A stretch of DNA of 64,000 bases from an uncultured Pirellulaceae bacterium (GTDB taxonomy: Bacteria > Planctomycetota > Planctomycetia > Pirellulales > Pirellulaceae), in assembly GCA_937928555.1 (NCBI GenBank), contig CALFWR010000091.1, forward strand, positions 1 through 64,000. Direction: 5' to 3'. Every line of letters starts with the position of its first letter. The stretch's first letter is position 1. Below the pieces are notes generated by a model. That model was not told the DNA's origin and made no database searches. It saw only the letters and a program-made list of their open reading frames with translations. A program made the translations under genes and the position numbers. This document shows, piece by piece, positions 52,108 through 61,372 of the stretch.

Positions 52108-54705
52108 CTATCGGTCGCGGTAGACGCGGGTGGTTTCTTCTTTGGTGACCGGTGTCTGGCGACCGTCGGCTCTCATGTTGACTGCGACGCGGTGGTCTCC
52201 ATCGGTTTTGCCGATCGCTGCAATGTTTACGGTAAGTTCTTCGCCGGGACGCAGTGAACTGATGGGTTCAAAGATCACTCGTTGGCCACGAATCTCATTG
52301 CGAAGGCTCCCGTCAACGGTGCTCGGTGCGATGCCCTGCGGAAAGTCAACCTGAAGTTGTACATTGGAAGCTGCCTGGGTTCCCTGATTGACGACCCGGA
52401 TTCGGTAACGGGTTTCGGCACCGATTTCGATGGGATCAATGACGTCGTCGATCGTAAAGAACACATCGACAAGGTGTTCGACGTTGAGAGCCTGATCGGT
52501 TTCTGACTTTTGATTTAAATCGGCAATTGCTTCGAATTTGATTCCTTGGTCTCCGGATTCGACGGGCACGGTTGTGACTTCGACGTTGCCGGTCACACCG
52601 GGGTTCAGTGTCGGCATCACCCAGGTGACAGCGTGAGCCCCCGGGTTGTAGCGGCCACGGTTGTCGGCGCTGACGAATCGCAGCCCGCTGGGCAATCGTG
52701 CGATCAGCTGCACGTTGGTGGCTTTGGCGGTGCCGGAATTTGAAACCGTGAACTGGTGGGTCGCCTGGCGTTGAAGGTAGCGATGCGTCGGCCCGGAGCT
52801 GGCTGTGTTCAGTTTGGGGGCGACAATTTCGAGGTTCGTTTCGTGTTTGGCTTGCAAACCGCCTTGGGCAGAAGCAAACATCACGTTGCGAAGTTTTCCG
52901 ACGCGGGCGGCTTTGAGCCCCAACTGGACGCGGCGTGTTTGGCCGGGCATCAACGTCCCGATTTCGTATTCGATTTCGCGTGAGCCATCTTGGTACTCGA
53001 GGAGCTCGGGAACCTGTTCCTGAACGATAACATCGCGAGCCGGTCCGTTTCCTGCGTTTTCGACGACCACATCAAAGATCACGTTGTCGCCAACAAGGTA
53101 CGTTGATTCGGTCGAGTGCCGAATTTTCAGTTCGGGACGGGTGACAAGCGTTCGCATTGACGCTCGGGTCGAAAACAGCACCTGGGCAACGCTGCCGATT
53201 TCCCCGGGTTCGATGGGCTTGAGTTGGTAACGAATTGTTTTTTCTTCGCCGGGTCGGAGCGATCCAATTTCCCATTGGAGGTCACCGGAGGCATTGGCGA
53301 CCGAAGGTTTTGGGGTCGCGCCAATAAATTGGCTTCCCGATGGGACTTTGTCGACAACCTGTACGCCTTCGGCAGTGACGCGTCCGACGTTGCGGATGCG
53401 GAATTCAAAGTCCGCTGTCTGGTTGACCTGGACTTCACGGGGACAGCGTTTTTCGATCATGATCGACGGTGCCTGGGCTCCGTCGTATTTCCGGTCGCCC
53501 GGCACGGAACTTGCGATTCCCGATCGAACGATCGATCGACTTGATGCGGGCCTTGCCGGGGTGCGATCGTTTCGAGGTGGACCGGTGGATGGGCGGCTTG
53601 ATCGCGCCAGCGGATTGGACTGCGGTCTGGAGATGGGGTTGGACGGTCGGGCCAGTGGATTGGAAGTCGGTCTGGCGGGAGGTGTTTTGGCCGGCGGGAA
53701 GGTGCTTGCCTGGGGCCTGGTGCTTGATCGGCCAGTTGGTGGGGCGGTGGAACGGGAGATGGGGTTCAGTGATTGGCTGCGGAAAGGTCCGGCGTCTTTC
53801 GGGGTCGATCTTGTGTCTCCAAAGTTCGACGATCTCCCGGCGTTCGATGGCGCAGGAGCAAAAGGTTTGTTGTTAAGCGAATCGATTCTTGGTTTGGCTT
53901 CGATTGTTTGAATCCGTCCGGTGGGTGGGGCTTGGGGTTTGTCCTGGCCGCCGAGTGAAAACGCATTGCGTGCCCTGTCGGTGATGCCATTGGCTCCCTG
54001 CTTTGCCTGATTGATGACGCCGCTGGTTTTGTTGGCGGCATTACCCAAGAAGCTGCCGGTGTCTTTTTTGATCTGGTTGACTGTTGGGCCGAATGGATTT
54101 TGTGTGGGCGGCGCGGCGGTTTTTCTCGCGGGTGGAGTAAATCCCGGCGGTCCCGTTTGCGGAAGTGCGGCAAAGCGATCTGGCGGTGGCGATTTGCGTG
54201 GTGCAGGCGCGTTGATACCACCGGCGATTACAACAGGCGGGCCTGAAGTCGGTGGCGCGGTTTTGGGCGCGGGAAGGGTGACGGGGGTTTGCCGGGTGGT
54301 GGGTGGTTTTGAGGCAGTGAACTTTTGTGCCGGTGGTTTGATGGGGGGCGCAGTAAGTTTGTTTTTGACAGAATCGAGAGCTGATTTTGCTTTGGAAGCG
54401 CCGTTGGAGACGAATTCGCCTGTCTTGTTTTCGATGTCGTCCAGGGTCGGAGTGCTGGAAGCGGTTTGCTTGACCTTGTTGATCAAATTGCCAACGAGAT
54501 CCTCGGGCGGATTTTCGTCGCCGGTTTGAGTGATGACTTTGTCGTCGCTGGATGGCTCAGAGCTGCCCGAAAGCGACTGGATGACGGCGAAGGTTCCTAA
54601 TGCCACAAACAGGCCAACGGCGAGGAATCTTCCAATCAGGGCGTAGCCGCCGCGTGGTGCGGGTTCTTGTTCGGGTTGCAGTGTTTCGTTTTGAGTATCG
54701 GCCAT
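52108..54705 (-). CDS. DUF11-repeat envelope protein
   Basis: An 865-residue protein from ATG 54705. A short polar N-terminus, one membrane helix (FLAVGLFVALGTFAVI, about 26-42), a long disordered Pro/Arg/Ser-rich region (to ~400), and then at least four DUF11-type beta-sandwich repeats (for example DFEFRIRNVGRVTAEGVQVV, VIFDVVVENAGNGPARDVIV, THQFTVSNSGTAKATNVQLI, TRYRIRVVNQGTQAASNVQL). DUF11 proteins are large cell-surface proteins. Likely anchored in the cytoplasmic membrane with the repeats outside it. It lies divergently from kdsD. Confidence 0.87.
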   Translation of the reverse strand: MADTQNETLQPEQEPAPRGGYALIGRFLAVGLFVALGTFAVIQSLSGSSEPSSDDKVITQTGDENPPEDLVGNLINKVKQTASSTPTLDDIENKTGEFVSNGASKAKSALDSVKNKLTAPPIKPPAQKFTASKPPTTRQTPVTLPAPKTAPPTSGPPVVIAGGINAPAPRKSPPPDRFAALPQTGPPGFTPPARKTAAPPTQNPFGPTVNQIKKDTGSFLGNAANKTSGVINQAKQGANGITDRARNAFSLGGQDKPQAPPTGRIQTIEAKPRIDSLNNKPFAPAPSNAGRSSNFGDTRSTPKDAGPFRSQSLNPISRSTAPPTGRSSTRPQASTFPPAKTPPARPTSNPLARPSNPISRPQSNPLARSSRPSTGPPRNDRTPARPASSRSIVRSGIASSVPGDRKYDGAQAPSIMIEKRCPREVQVNQTADFEFRIRNVGRVTAEGVQVVDKVPSGSQFIGATPKPSVANASGDLQWEIGSLRPGEEKTIRYQLKPIEPGEIGSVAQVLFSTRASMRTLVTRPELKIRHSTESTYLVGDNVIFDVVVENAGNGPARDVIVQEQVPELLEYQDGSREIEYEIGTLMPGQTRRVQLGLKAARVGKLRNVMFASAQGGLQAKHETNLEIVAPKLNTASSGPTHRYLQRQATHQFTVSNSGTAKATNVQLIARLPSGLRFVSADNRGRYNPGAHAVTWVMPTLNPGVTGNVEVTTVPVESGDQGIKFEAIADLNQKSETDQALNVEHLVDVFFTIDDVIDPIEIGAETRYRIRVVNQGTQAASNVQLQVDFPQGIAPSTVDGSLRNEIRGQRVIFEPISSLRPGEELTVNIAAIGKTDGDHRVAVNMRADGRQTPVTKEETTRVYRDR

Positions 54706-54945
54706 CGTCTGGTCCACTGTGGTAGGACATGCATGGACCGAGGGTGCGAACCGATGGTGGTTTGCGTCGACTTCCATGCCTTTGGCTTGCGATCCGCTAT
54801 CACTTTTCACAAGTCTTGCGCAATAATGAAGTCGTTCGATACCAAATTTTGAGGCTTTCTGGCAAGATCAGTTCAAGTTTGGCGAGCCTTTTGTCGGTGC
54901 TGGCCAAGTCCATGTGGTGGCTGAGCGACAAGCGGCCGAAATATA

Positions 54946-55992
54946 ATGGGTTGGCACCCGGTTTTACGGCGATACTACGCGGACCCTGATTTGCACGACG
55001 ACGCATCCAAAATTGATAGCACACTTTGCGACTGGTTTCGCGAGGTTTTGGTGCGCGAAGCCGAAGCGATCCGGGCCGCGGCACAGCGCTGCGATTCCCG
55101 GGTGGCGCGGGCAGTCAGAGTTCTGGAGGCTGCCCAAGGTCATGTGGTGGTGACCGGGATGGGAAAAATGGGATGCGTCGCCCGCAAGGCCGCCGCGACG
55201 CTTAGTAGTACCGGGACGCCGGCGATCTTTTTGGATCCGGCCGATGCGATGCATGGTTCGTTGGGGATGGTGGTCAGCGGTTCGGTTTTGTTGGCGCTGT
55301 CCAATAGCGGCGAAACGAGAGAAGTGCTGGACTTGCTGCCGTTTATGCTTCGTCAGAAAGTCGCCACGATCGCGGTGACCGGTTCGCCGGGGTCTGCGCT
55401 TGCCCGCCACGCCGATGTGGTGCTCGATTCAAGCGTTACCAGTGAAGCGGATCCCGATTCGATTGCACCGACCAGCAGTTCCACAGTGGCCCTTGCGATT
55501 TGCGATGCGTTGGCGGTAACGCTGATGCGTCTGCGGGGATTCACCAAAGAACAGTTCGCGATTTTTCATCCGGGTGGGCACTTGGGCAAAAAGCTGCTGT
55601 TGAAAGTCACCGACGTGATGCACACGCAGGCAAAAGTTCCTTCGGTCGCGGGGGAATGTTCCCTAGGTCAGGCGATTGCCACGATCAGCGAGAAAAATCT
55701 GGGTTGCGTATTTGTCTGTGATGACCAGGGAACGCTCGAAGGCATCATTACCGACGGCGATGTGCGGCGGACGTTTGCAGCGACCGCAAGCTCGAGCGAC
55801 AATCCGCTTGTCCGGCCCAGTCGCGAGTTCATGACGTCATCGCCTGCAACGGTTGCCGCGGATGAGCTTGCTGCGGTTGCGATCAACGTGATGGAAGAAA
55901 AACAAATTTCCGTGTTGCCGGTTGTGGGTGCCAGAAAGCGTATCGTGGGCGTGGTTCACTTGCATGACTTGATTCGCAGTGGGTTGGCGTGA
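54946..55992 (+). CDS. kdsD: arabinose-5-phosphate isomerase
   Basis: A 348-residue KdsD/KpsF/GutQ-type sugar-phosphate isomerase that makes D-arabinose 5-phosphate from ribulose 5-phosphate for Kdo synthesis. SIS domain at about 60-190 (VVVTGMGKMGCVARKAAATL, ALSNSGETREVLDLLP, TSSSTVALAICDALA), then FHPGGHLGKKLL, then two CBS domains (DVMHTQ... and EFMTSSPATV...). The N-terminus is longer than usual, and a TTG near 54990 is an alternative start. Its last base pairs overlap the ABC permease (GTGA), linking Kdo supply to polysaccharide export. Confidence 0.92.
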   Translation: MGWHPVLRRYYADPDLHDDASKIDSTLCDWFREVLVREAEAIRAAAQRCDSRVARAVRVLEAAQGHVVVTGMGKMGCVARKAAATLSSTGTPAIFLDPADAMHGSLGMVVSGSVLLALSNSGETREVLDLLPFMLRQKVATIAVTGSPGSALARHADVVLDSSVTSEADPDSIAPTSSSTVALAICDALAVTLMRLRGFTKEQFAIFHPGGHLGKKLLLKVTDVMHTQAKVPSVAGECSLGQAIATISEKNLGCVFVCDDQGTLEGIITDGDVRRTFAATASSSDNPLVRPSREFMTSSPATVAADELAAVAINVMEEKQISVLPVVGARKRIVGVVHLHDLIRSGLA

Positions 55993-56921
55993 ACGTGACA
56001 GAAGAGACAACCGAATCAGAATTGCCCGAAGAAGACAGCGACGCCCTGGCGATGATGGAGATCGAGACCAGTGAGCAGGTGACTGTTTACGATTCGGGAT
56101 CTGAAATTCGTCAGCCGTTGACTTTGTTTCGCAACATCCATGCGGATTTTCTTGCCGGCAGGGAACTTGCCTGGCGACTGTTTCTGCGAAACCTGCGCGG
56201 TATGTATCGCCAGACGGCGCTGGGTTTGTTTTGGGCTTTTCTGCCGCCGGTGGCCAATACGGCGATCTGGGTTTTCCTTCGTCAGGTCGGCGTGTTCCAA
56301 CTGGGCGGCGACATTGAGGTTAATGGGACGGTCTACATTCTGACCGGAATGATTCTGTGGCAGACTTTTGTGGAAGCCTTCCAGATGCCGATGAAGGTCG
56401 TCACGCAGAACCGGGCGATGATCAGCAAGCTGCGTTTTCCGCGCGAGGCATTGCTGTCGGTGGGGTTGGGCGAGATCTTTTTTGACCTCGCGATTCGTTG
56501 CCTGTTGCTGATTCCGGCTTTTCTGTCGTACCAGGTCATGCCCGGGCCGATGATTCTGCTGGCGATTCCACTGGCGATATTGATGATTCTGTTTGCCAGT
56601 GGATTGGGCATGTTGTTGATGCCGATCGGTTCGCTTTACCAGGACGTGGGACGGTTCATTCAGTTGGCGATGCCGTTCTGGATGATACTGACGCCAATTA
56701 TCTATGTTGCCGGGACCGATTTTGGCGGGCAGTTGATGGTGTGGCTTAATCCGGCAGCGCCGCTGATTGTACTGGCCAGAGATTTGATCCTCCTGAACGA
56801 ATCGGCTTTCTGGTTGCCGGGGCTGTTGGTATCCGCGATTTCGATTCCTTTGTTTCTGTTCGGATTGGCGGTCTTTCGGATTTCGATTCCGGTCATCGTT
56901 GAACGTATGCAGGCGTTCTAG
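55989..56921 (+). CDS. ABC-2-type polysaccharide export permease
   Basis: A 310-residue membrane protein with six helices from about residue 75 (LGLFWAFLPPVANTAIWVFL...), preceded by ~70 soluble residues. RNLRGMYRQTALGLFWAFLPP is the typical start of the Wzm/KpsM/TagG-type permease domain. The GTG start overlaps the kdsD stop. With the adjacent Wzt-like ATPase it should form an exporter for a lipid-linked polysaccharide across the cytoplasmic membrane. Confidence 0.9.
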   Translation: MNVTEETTESELPEEDSDALAMMEIETSEQVTVYDSGSEIRQPLTLFRNIHADFLAGRELAWRLFLRNLRGMYRQTALGLFWAFLPPVANTAIWVFLRQVGVFQLGGDIEVNGTVYILTGMILWQTFVEAFQMPMKVVTQNRAMISKLRFPREALLSVGLGEIFFDLAIRCLLLIPAFLSYQVMPGPMILLAIPLAILMILFASGLGMLLMPIGSLYQDVGRFIQLAMPFWMILTPIIYVAGTDFGGQLMVWLNPAAPLIVLARDLILLNESAFWLPGLLVSAISIPLFLFGLAVFRISIPVIVERMQAF

Positions 56922-56931
56922 GAGAACCGAA

Positions 56932-58185
56932 ATGCCAGACGAACAAACCATCCTTGATGTCTCCAATGTGACGAAAGTCTATTGCCGCAATCTGAAGCGG
57001 GCGATGCGCTACGGGCTGTATGACCTTGGTCGCGAAGTGCTGGGGCGGGGCAAGGATCGCGAACCGGGAAAGCTTCGTCCTGGCGAGTTCCTTTCGGTTA
57101 AAGACGCGAATTTCAGTATCGGGCCGGGCGAGTGCGTGGCCATGATTGGACCCAACGGTGCGGGCAAAAGCACGATGCTGAAGATGATCAATGGCTTGAT
57201 CAAGCCGGACATGGGGCGGATTCAGATTCGTGGAAAGATCGGTGCCCTGATCGAGTTGGGGACGGGTTTCAATCCGGTGCTTTCAGGTCGTGAGAACATT
57301 TATATCAATGCTGCGGTGCTGGGGCTGTCCAAGCGACAGGTCGACGAGGTGTTCGACAAGATCGTGGATTTTTCCGAATTGCCGCACGTGATCGATGCGC
57401 CGGTGAAGACTTACAGTTCCGGGATGCGCGTGCGGTTGGGGTTTTCTGTGGCTGCCAACCTGCGACCTCAATTGCTGCTGATCGATGAAGTCCTGGCTGT
57501 GGGCGACGTGGGTTTTCGAATGAAGTGCTTCAAGCACTTGAGAACGCTGGTGGCCAATGGCGTGTCGATCATTCTGGTGACACACGCGATCGGGATGCTG
57601 CAGCGGGTCGCCACCCGATCGATTGTTTTCAATCACGGTCGAATCGTCCACGATGGGGAACTCGAAGCCGGTTGCGCGGTGTACGAGGAAGTTCTGGGTG
57701 CCAGTGAGCGGGAGCGTGTTGAGCGGCGGCAGAGTGCCGCGCGGGCCGCCGAAGTGGCGAATGCGTTTGTGGTGAGCCACGATGGAGAGGAATCCAAAGA
57801 GTTTCATACCGGCGATGTGGTTCAGTTGCGGATTCAACTGACCTCTCAGGAGAAAGTCCACAATGCCCGAATCGTTGCGGCGCTTTGTTCGCCAACGCTG
57901 GGCGTGTTGGCTTCGATTTCAACGGCCCACCAGAATTTTGTGTTCGATATCGACCCGGCGACGCATCCCGATGGCGTATGGGTCACGTTGGAGTTGCCGC
58001 GTTTGCCGTTCCTGATCGGAGCCTTTCACTTCAATATTTCGTTGTACGGTCCGGAGACGACCGAGTTTTATCATCGCCGCAGCGCGTGTGCGAACTTTCG
58101 GGTCGTGGGACCGCCGGTCGATGTTGATGGGCGGGGGATTTCTGGCGTGGTGGGACTTGAGCATTCCTGGTCAATCGAGAGTTAA
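56932..58185 (+). CDS. Wzt-like ABC transporter ATPase
   Basis: A 417-residue ATPase of the polysaccharide-exporter type. Walker A GPNGAGKST (73-81), signature YSSGM (161-165), Walker B LLLIDE (181-186), H-loop THAIG. Like Wzt it has a C-terminal ~170-residue beta-sandwich domain (HTGDVVQLRIQLTSQEKV..., FHFNISLYGP), which in Wzt recognises the modified end of the exported glycan. ATG 56932, GGAGAA ribosome-binding site, 10 bp after the permease. Confidence 0.92.
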   Translation: MPDEQTILDVSNVTKVYCRNLKRAMRYGLYDLGREVLGRGKDREPGKLRPGEFLSVKDANFSIGPGECVAMIGPNGAGKSTMLKMINGLIKPDMGRIQIRGKIGALIELGTGFNPVLSGRENIYINAAVLGLSKRQVDEVFDKIVDFSELPHVIDAPVKTYSSGMRVRLGFSVAANLRPQLLLIDEVLAVGDVGFRMKCFKHLRTLVANGVSIILVTHAIGMLQRVATRSIVFNHGRIVHDGELEAGCAVYEEVLGASERERVERRQSAARAAEVANAFVVSHDGEESKEFHTGDVVQLRIQLTSQEKVHNARIVAALCSPTLGVLASISTAHQNFVFDIDPATHPDGVWVTLELPRLPFLIGAFHFNISLYGPETTEFYHRRSACANFRVVGPPVDVDGRGISGVVGLEHSWSIES

Positions 58186-58188
58186 CAC

Positions 58189-59130
58189 ATGGCCGACACG
58201 GCATTACATTTTGTCATCAGTGCCCCTCGCAGTGGGTCAACGTGGCTGACGAAGGCTTTGAATCAGCATGCGGAGATCTTTGCGACCGAGCATCGACTGT
58301 TTGGCGAGTTTTGCGAAGTTTGGCAGAACAACGACGGGACGACGTCGCCGCGGATTACTTTTGACAAGTACGCCCAGGCGTTTTCGGTGCATTACTTCTT
58401 TGAAGAAATGGGACTTCAGCGGAACGCGTTTCAGGAGGCGTTTACAAAATCGTTTGCGAATTTTGTGGTGGGTTTTGCCAAGCGTCGCACGGGTAAGAGC
58501 GTCGTGGTGGATAAAATTACGCCTTATCCGGGCACGGCGGGTTTGGTTGTGGAAAAGATTCGAAAGCTGTTTCCCGATTCGAAAATTATCCAGTTGGTCC
58601 GCGATGGCCGCGACGTTCTGACCAGCGGGACGTTTGACTGGTTGCTCAAGGATGCCCAGGGCACCGATCGGTATCGGTACTTTGTGGACAAGGAGCCGGG
58701 GTTTGAACTGAAGCGATTCTTTGATGATGAAGTGATCCGAAAGTGGGCGGAGAACTGGCGGGAGACCGTTGAGGTGTTTGACGGGTCGCCGGCCGATGTG
58801 GTGGTTAGCTATGAAGCAATGAAAGCAGATCTTTCTGGCGAGCTGCGAAGAGTCGCAACCACGCTGGGAGTCAACACTGGCGGGTTTGATGGCTTGGGAA
58901 AGGTTACTTTCGAGCAGATGTCGGGACGAAAGGAAGGCGACGGTTCACAGCCGACGGCAAAGGCTCGCAAGGGAGTCGTCGGGGACTGGAAAAGCCACTT
59001 CACTCGCGCCGATGGCGAGCTGTTTGACTCTCTTGCGGGACCGCAGCTGATTTCGGCAGGCTACGAGTCGGGGCCCGGTTGGACTTCGACACTTGAGGAG
59101 TGTCTTGGTTTCTCGCCGCAGTCGCAGTGA
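58189..59130 (+). CDS. PAPS-dependent sulfotransferase
   Basis: A 313-residue sulfotransferase-family protein. The 5'-phosphosulfate loop is SAPRSGSTWLTKALNQH (residues 11-27) and the 3'-phosphate motif is IIQLVRDGRDVLTSG. It transfers sulfate from PAPS to a carbohydrate or other acceptor. Starts 3 bp after the ATPase, so it belongs to the same operon. The context suggests that the exported polysaccharide is sulfated (inference). Confidence 0.9.
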   Translation: MADTALHFVISAPRSGSTWLTKALNQHAEIFATEHRLFGEFCEVWQNNDGTTSPRITFDKYAQAFSVHYFFEEMGLQRNAFQEAFTKSFANFVVGFAKRRTGKSVVVDKITPYPGTAGLVVEKIRKLFPDSKIIQLVRDGRDVLTSGTFDWLLKDAQGTDRYRYFVDKEPGFELKRFFDDEVIRKWAENWRETVEVFDGSPADVVVSYEAMKADLSGELRRVATTLGVNTGGFDGLGKVTFEQMSGRKEGDGSQPTAKARKGVVGDWKSHFTRADGELFDSLAGPQLISAGYESGPGWTSTLEECLGFSPQSQ

Positions 59131-59275
59131 TAATGTGGTCGATGCTGAAGGCTCATCGCAGTATCGAATGGCCGCCAATGTAGACAGCTTCGAGAGTTGA
59201 GTGGCAATCCCGGTTCTCCGGGCCGATAGCGCTGGGTTGGGAATGGATGTGTTAAGGATCGGTAAGGCGTGAGGA

Positions 59276-59298
59276 CGGCCGGTGGGAAGCGGCCCTAC
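59276..59298. repeat. GNRA-capped hairpin repeat (variant)
   Basis: CGGCCGGTGGGAAGCGGCCCTAC, one base different from the 30-kb copies (AAGC instead of AACC), which weakens the stem. Lies between the sulfotransferase and the kinase. Confidence 0.7.
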
Positions 59299-59304
59299 GA
59301 AGAT

Positions 59305-59326
59305 GGCCGGTAGGAACCGGCCCTAC
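59305..59326. repeat. GNRA-capped hairpin repeat overlapping a stop codon
   Basis: GGCCGGTAGGAACCGGCCCTAC: stem GGCCGGT/ACCGGCC with loop AGGA. Its terminal CTA (59323-59325) is the TAG stop of the minus-strand kinase, so the hairpin begins at the gene's end and could protect or terminate its mRNA. Confidence 0.75.
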
Positions 59327-60204
59327 GCTATTTCTTCGTTGGCGACGTTGCGGATTCTTGAGAGAAAGCGTTTGCAGTTGGGCATTCGTTTGTCGGGATT
59401 GATTTCGAGGCACTTGTGGATGGCTTTGGCTAGGTCCGGGTGCAGGTGCGGTCGATGTTTGGTAATCGGGATAACTTCCGAAGTGTCGTGGGCCAATGCG
59501 GCGACGCCGGTGGTATCGGTTGATCCCCAAGGGTGCTCGAATGTCAGCAGTTTGTAGCAGGTGACGCCAAAGGCAAAAATGTCCACTCGCTGGTCGGTTT
59601 CGCGGCGGCGAACAATTTCAGGAGCCATGTACTGCGGTGTGCCGGTGCGGTTGCCCGGCATCCGGTAGGGTGCTTCGTCGGGCAACGTCAAACCAAAGTC
59701 AATCATCTTGAGGTGGTCGAGCGGTTCATAGCAGATAAAGTTTCGCGGACAAACATCGCGATGGATAAATCCCTGTTCATGGACGGCCTGAAGCGACTGC
59801 GCCATTTCCCGAATCAGCGTCATGCGATTTGGCAGTAGCTTGGGGTCGCGGGCGCGAATTGCCTGGTCCAGCCCAGGGCCATGGATGTATTCCATGAGGA
59901 TGTACTGACCCCCGACTGTCGTGACGCCATACTCGTGGGTGATGACGATGCTGGGGTGGCTGATCTGCATCGCGATTTCGCCTTCGGAAGGCTTGTTGAG
60001 GCCCTTGAAGCGATTGTTAAAGTAGGCCAGTTTTTCGGCGTCCAGGAATTTGATGCCAAAGAACTTGCCGGTGCCGATTTCTTTGGCGACACGAAACTTG
60101 GACATCGTTCCGGTGAAGGCATGACGGTCCAACTGAAAGCGAGCAGAGACATCCAGCGGTTCTTTGCGGGTTTTGCCTTTGAAGAGTTTGTCGAAAAGGC
60201 TCAT
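59323..60204 (-). CDS. Ser/Thr protein kinase (Hanks type)
   Basis: A 293-residue soluble kinase from ATG 60204. The invariant lysine is K52 (FFGIKFLD); catalytic loop HRDVCPRN (HRD 148-150, N155); DFG 169-171 (MIDFGL); MAPEIV for the APE motif. The glycine-rich loop is degenerate (FTGTMSKFRVAKEIG instead of GxGxxG), but all catalytic residues are present. There is no membrane helix or PASTA/WD40 domain, so it is cytoplasmic. The frame is open to 60468 but overlaps accD there; the MSLFDKLFKG start is preferred. Confidence 0.88.
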   Translation of the reverse strand: MSLFDKLFKGKTRKEPLDVSARFQLDRHAFTGTMSKFRVAKEIGTGKFFGIKFLDAEKLAYFNNRFKGLNKPSEGEIAMQISHPSIVITHEYGVTTVGGQYILMEYIHGPGLDQAIRARDPKLLPNRMTLIREMAQSLQAVHEQGFIHRDVCPRNFICYEPLDHLKMIDFGLTLPDEAPYRMPGNRTGTPQYMAPEIVRRRETDQRVDIFAFGVTCYKLLTFEHPWGSTDTTGVAALAHDTSEVIPITKHRPHLHPDLAKAIHKCLEINPDKRMPNCKRFLSRIRNVANEEIA

Positions 60205-60307
60205 TGTTTGCGGGTCACGAAATAGTTTAATGCGGGTACGTAAAAGTATATCGTGCCGCCAGAAGCTGGCAAAATCCAGGTTCCGTTTGGACCAACCGCG
60301 ACGACAT

Positions 60308-61153
60308 TTACTTGCCGCAGTAGTCGATCGTACGGGCAATTTCGGTTTTAAGTTTGTCGCGGGTGACGATTCGATCGATGAAGCCGTGTTCCAGAAGAAA
60401 TTCGCTGGTCTGGAATCCCGATGGGAGCTCGACGCGGATGGTGGCTTTGATGGTGCGTGGGCCGGCAAAACCGATCAGGGCTTTGGGTTCGGCGAACACG
60501 ACGTCACCCAGGGAAGCAAAACTGGCCGCGACGCCGCCCATCGTGGGATTGGTCAGCACTGAAATGAACAGCCCGCCAGATTCATCGTACCTCGCGAGGG
60601 CCGCCGAGATTTTAGCCATTTGCATTAGCGAGAAGATTCCTTCGTGCATCCTCGCGCCGCCACCGGAGCCACTGATGATGATCAGGGGCAAGCCCTGTTC
60701 GGTAGCGCGTTCGGTAAGCCGGGTAAGTCTTTCGCCGACGACCGATCCCATCGATCCCATGATGAATTGCGAATCGGTGATTCCGATCGCAACGCGGCGA
60801 GCCCGGATCATCCCGGTGCCGGTCAGGGCGGCATCGGAGAGGCCCGTTTTCTTTTGTTCGGCAATGACGCGTTCGGGATAGGTGCGGCTTTTGTCAGCGA
60901 ACACCAGTGGGTCGGCGGAAACGAGATCGGCGTCCCACTCTTCAAACGTGCCGCTGTCGAGGACTTGTTCGATGCGATTGCGAGCCGACACGTACATGTG
61001 GTAGTCGCAGCTGGGGCAAACGCGAAGTTTCCGCTGGGCTTCCTTGTTGACGATCGCGGCCTTGCATCCGGGACACTGAATCCAGGTGCCTTCGGGAATG
61101 GATCGCTTGCGCGGAGTGGGGGCAGATTCTTCTGGAGGATTCGTGATGGACAT
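60308..61153 (-). CDS. accD: acetyl-CoA carboxylase carboxyltransferase beta subunit
   Basis: A 281-residue AccD. N-terminal zinc ribbon C27-x2-C30...C46-x2-C49 (CPGCKAAIV... VCPSCDYHM). The crotonase-fold core has [20 protein letters not shown] and [20 protein letters not shown], and [14 protein letters not shown] near the end. It carries out transfer of CO2 from biotin to acetyl-CoA as the first step of fatty acid synthesis, together with AccA, which is not in the window. ATG 61153. Confidence 0.97.
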   Translation of the reverse strand: MSITNPPEESAPTPRKRSIPEGTWIQCPGCKAAIVNKEAQRKLRVCPSCDYHMYVSARNRIEQVLDSGTFEEWDADLVSADPLVFADKSRTYPERVIAEQKKTGLSDAALTGTGMIRARRVAIGITDSQFIMGSMGSVVGERLTRLTERATEQGLPLIIISGSGGGARMHEGIFSLMQMAKISAALARYDESGGLFISVLTNPTMGGVAASFASLGDVVFAEPKALIGFAGPRTIKATIRVELPSGFQTSEFLLEHGFIDRIVTRDKLKTEIARTIDYCGK

Positions 61154-61372
61154 GCGGTAAATTCTTGGACAACTCGCCGGTTCGTCGGTGCCATGTATTT
61201 TCGCACAAGCCTTGAATTGCTCCAACGGTACAATTGAGAGAACTGGGAAAATATTATTGCGATGCGATTGCGTCGATAGGGGTCTTTTCGGATTTTTGCA
61301 GTGGAGTCAATCGCAGCCATGCCGCTGACAGGTGTGGGTATTTGGATTTCCGGGTGCAAGCCACAGCCACGT

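Noticed and set aside
59323-60468. Longer 381-residue kinase start at 60468
   Set aside because: The extra 88 residues lie over accD in another frame and have no family character; MSLFDKLF at 60204 is a natural start.
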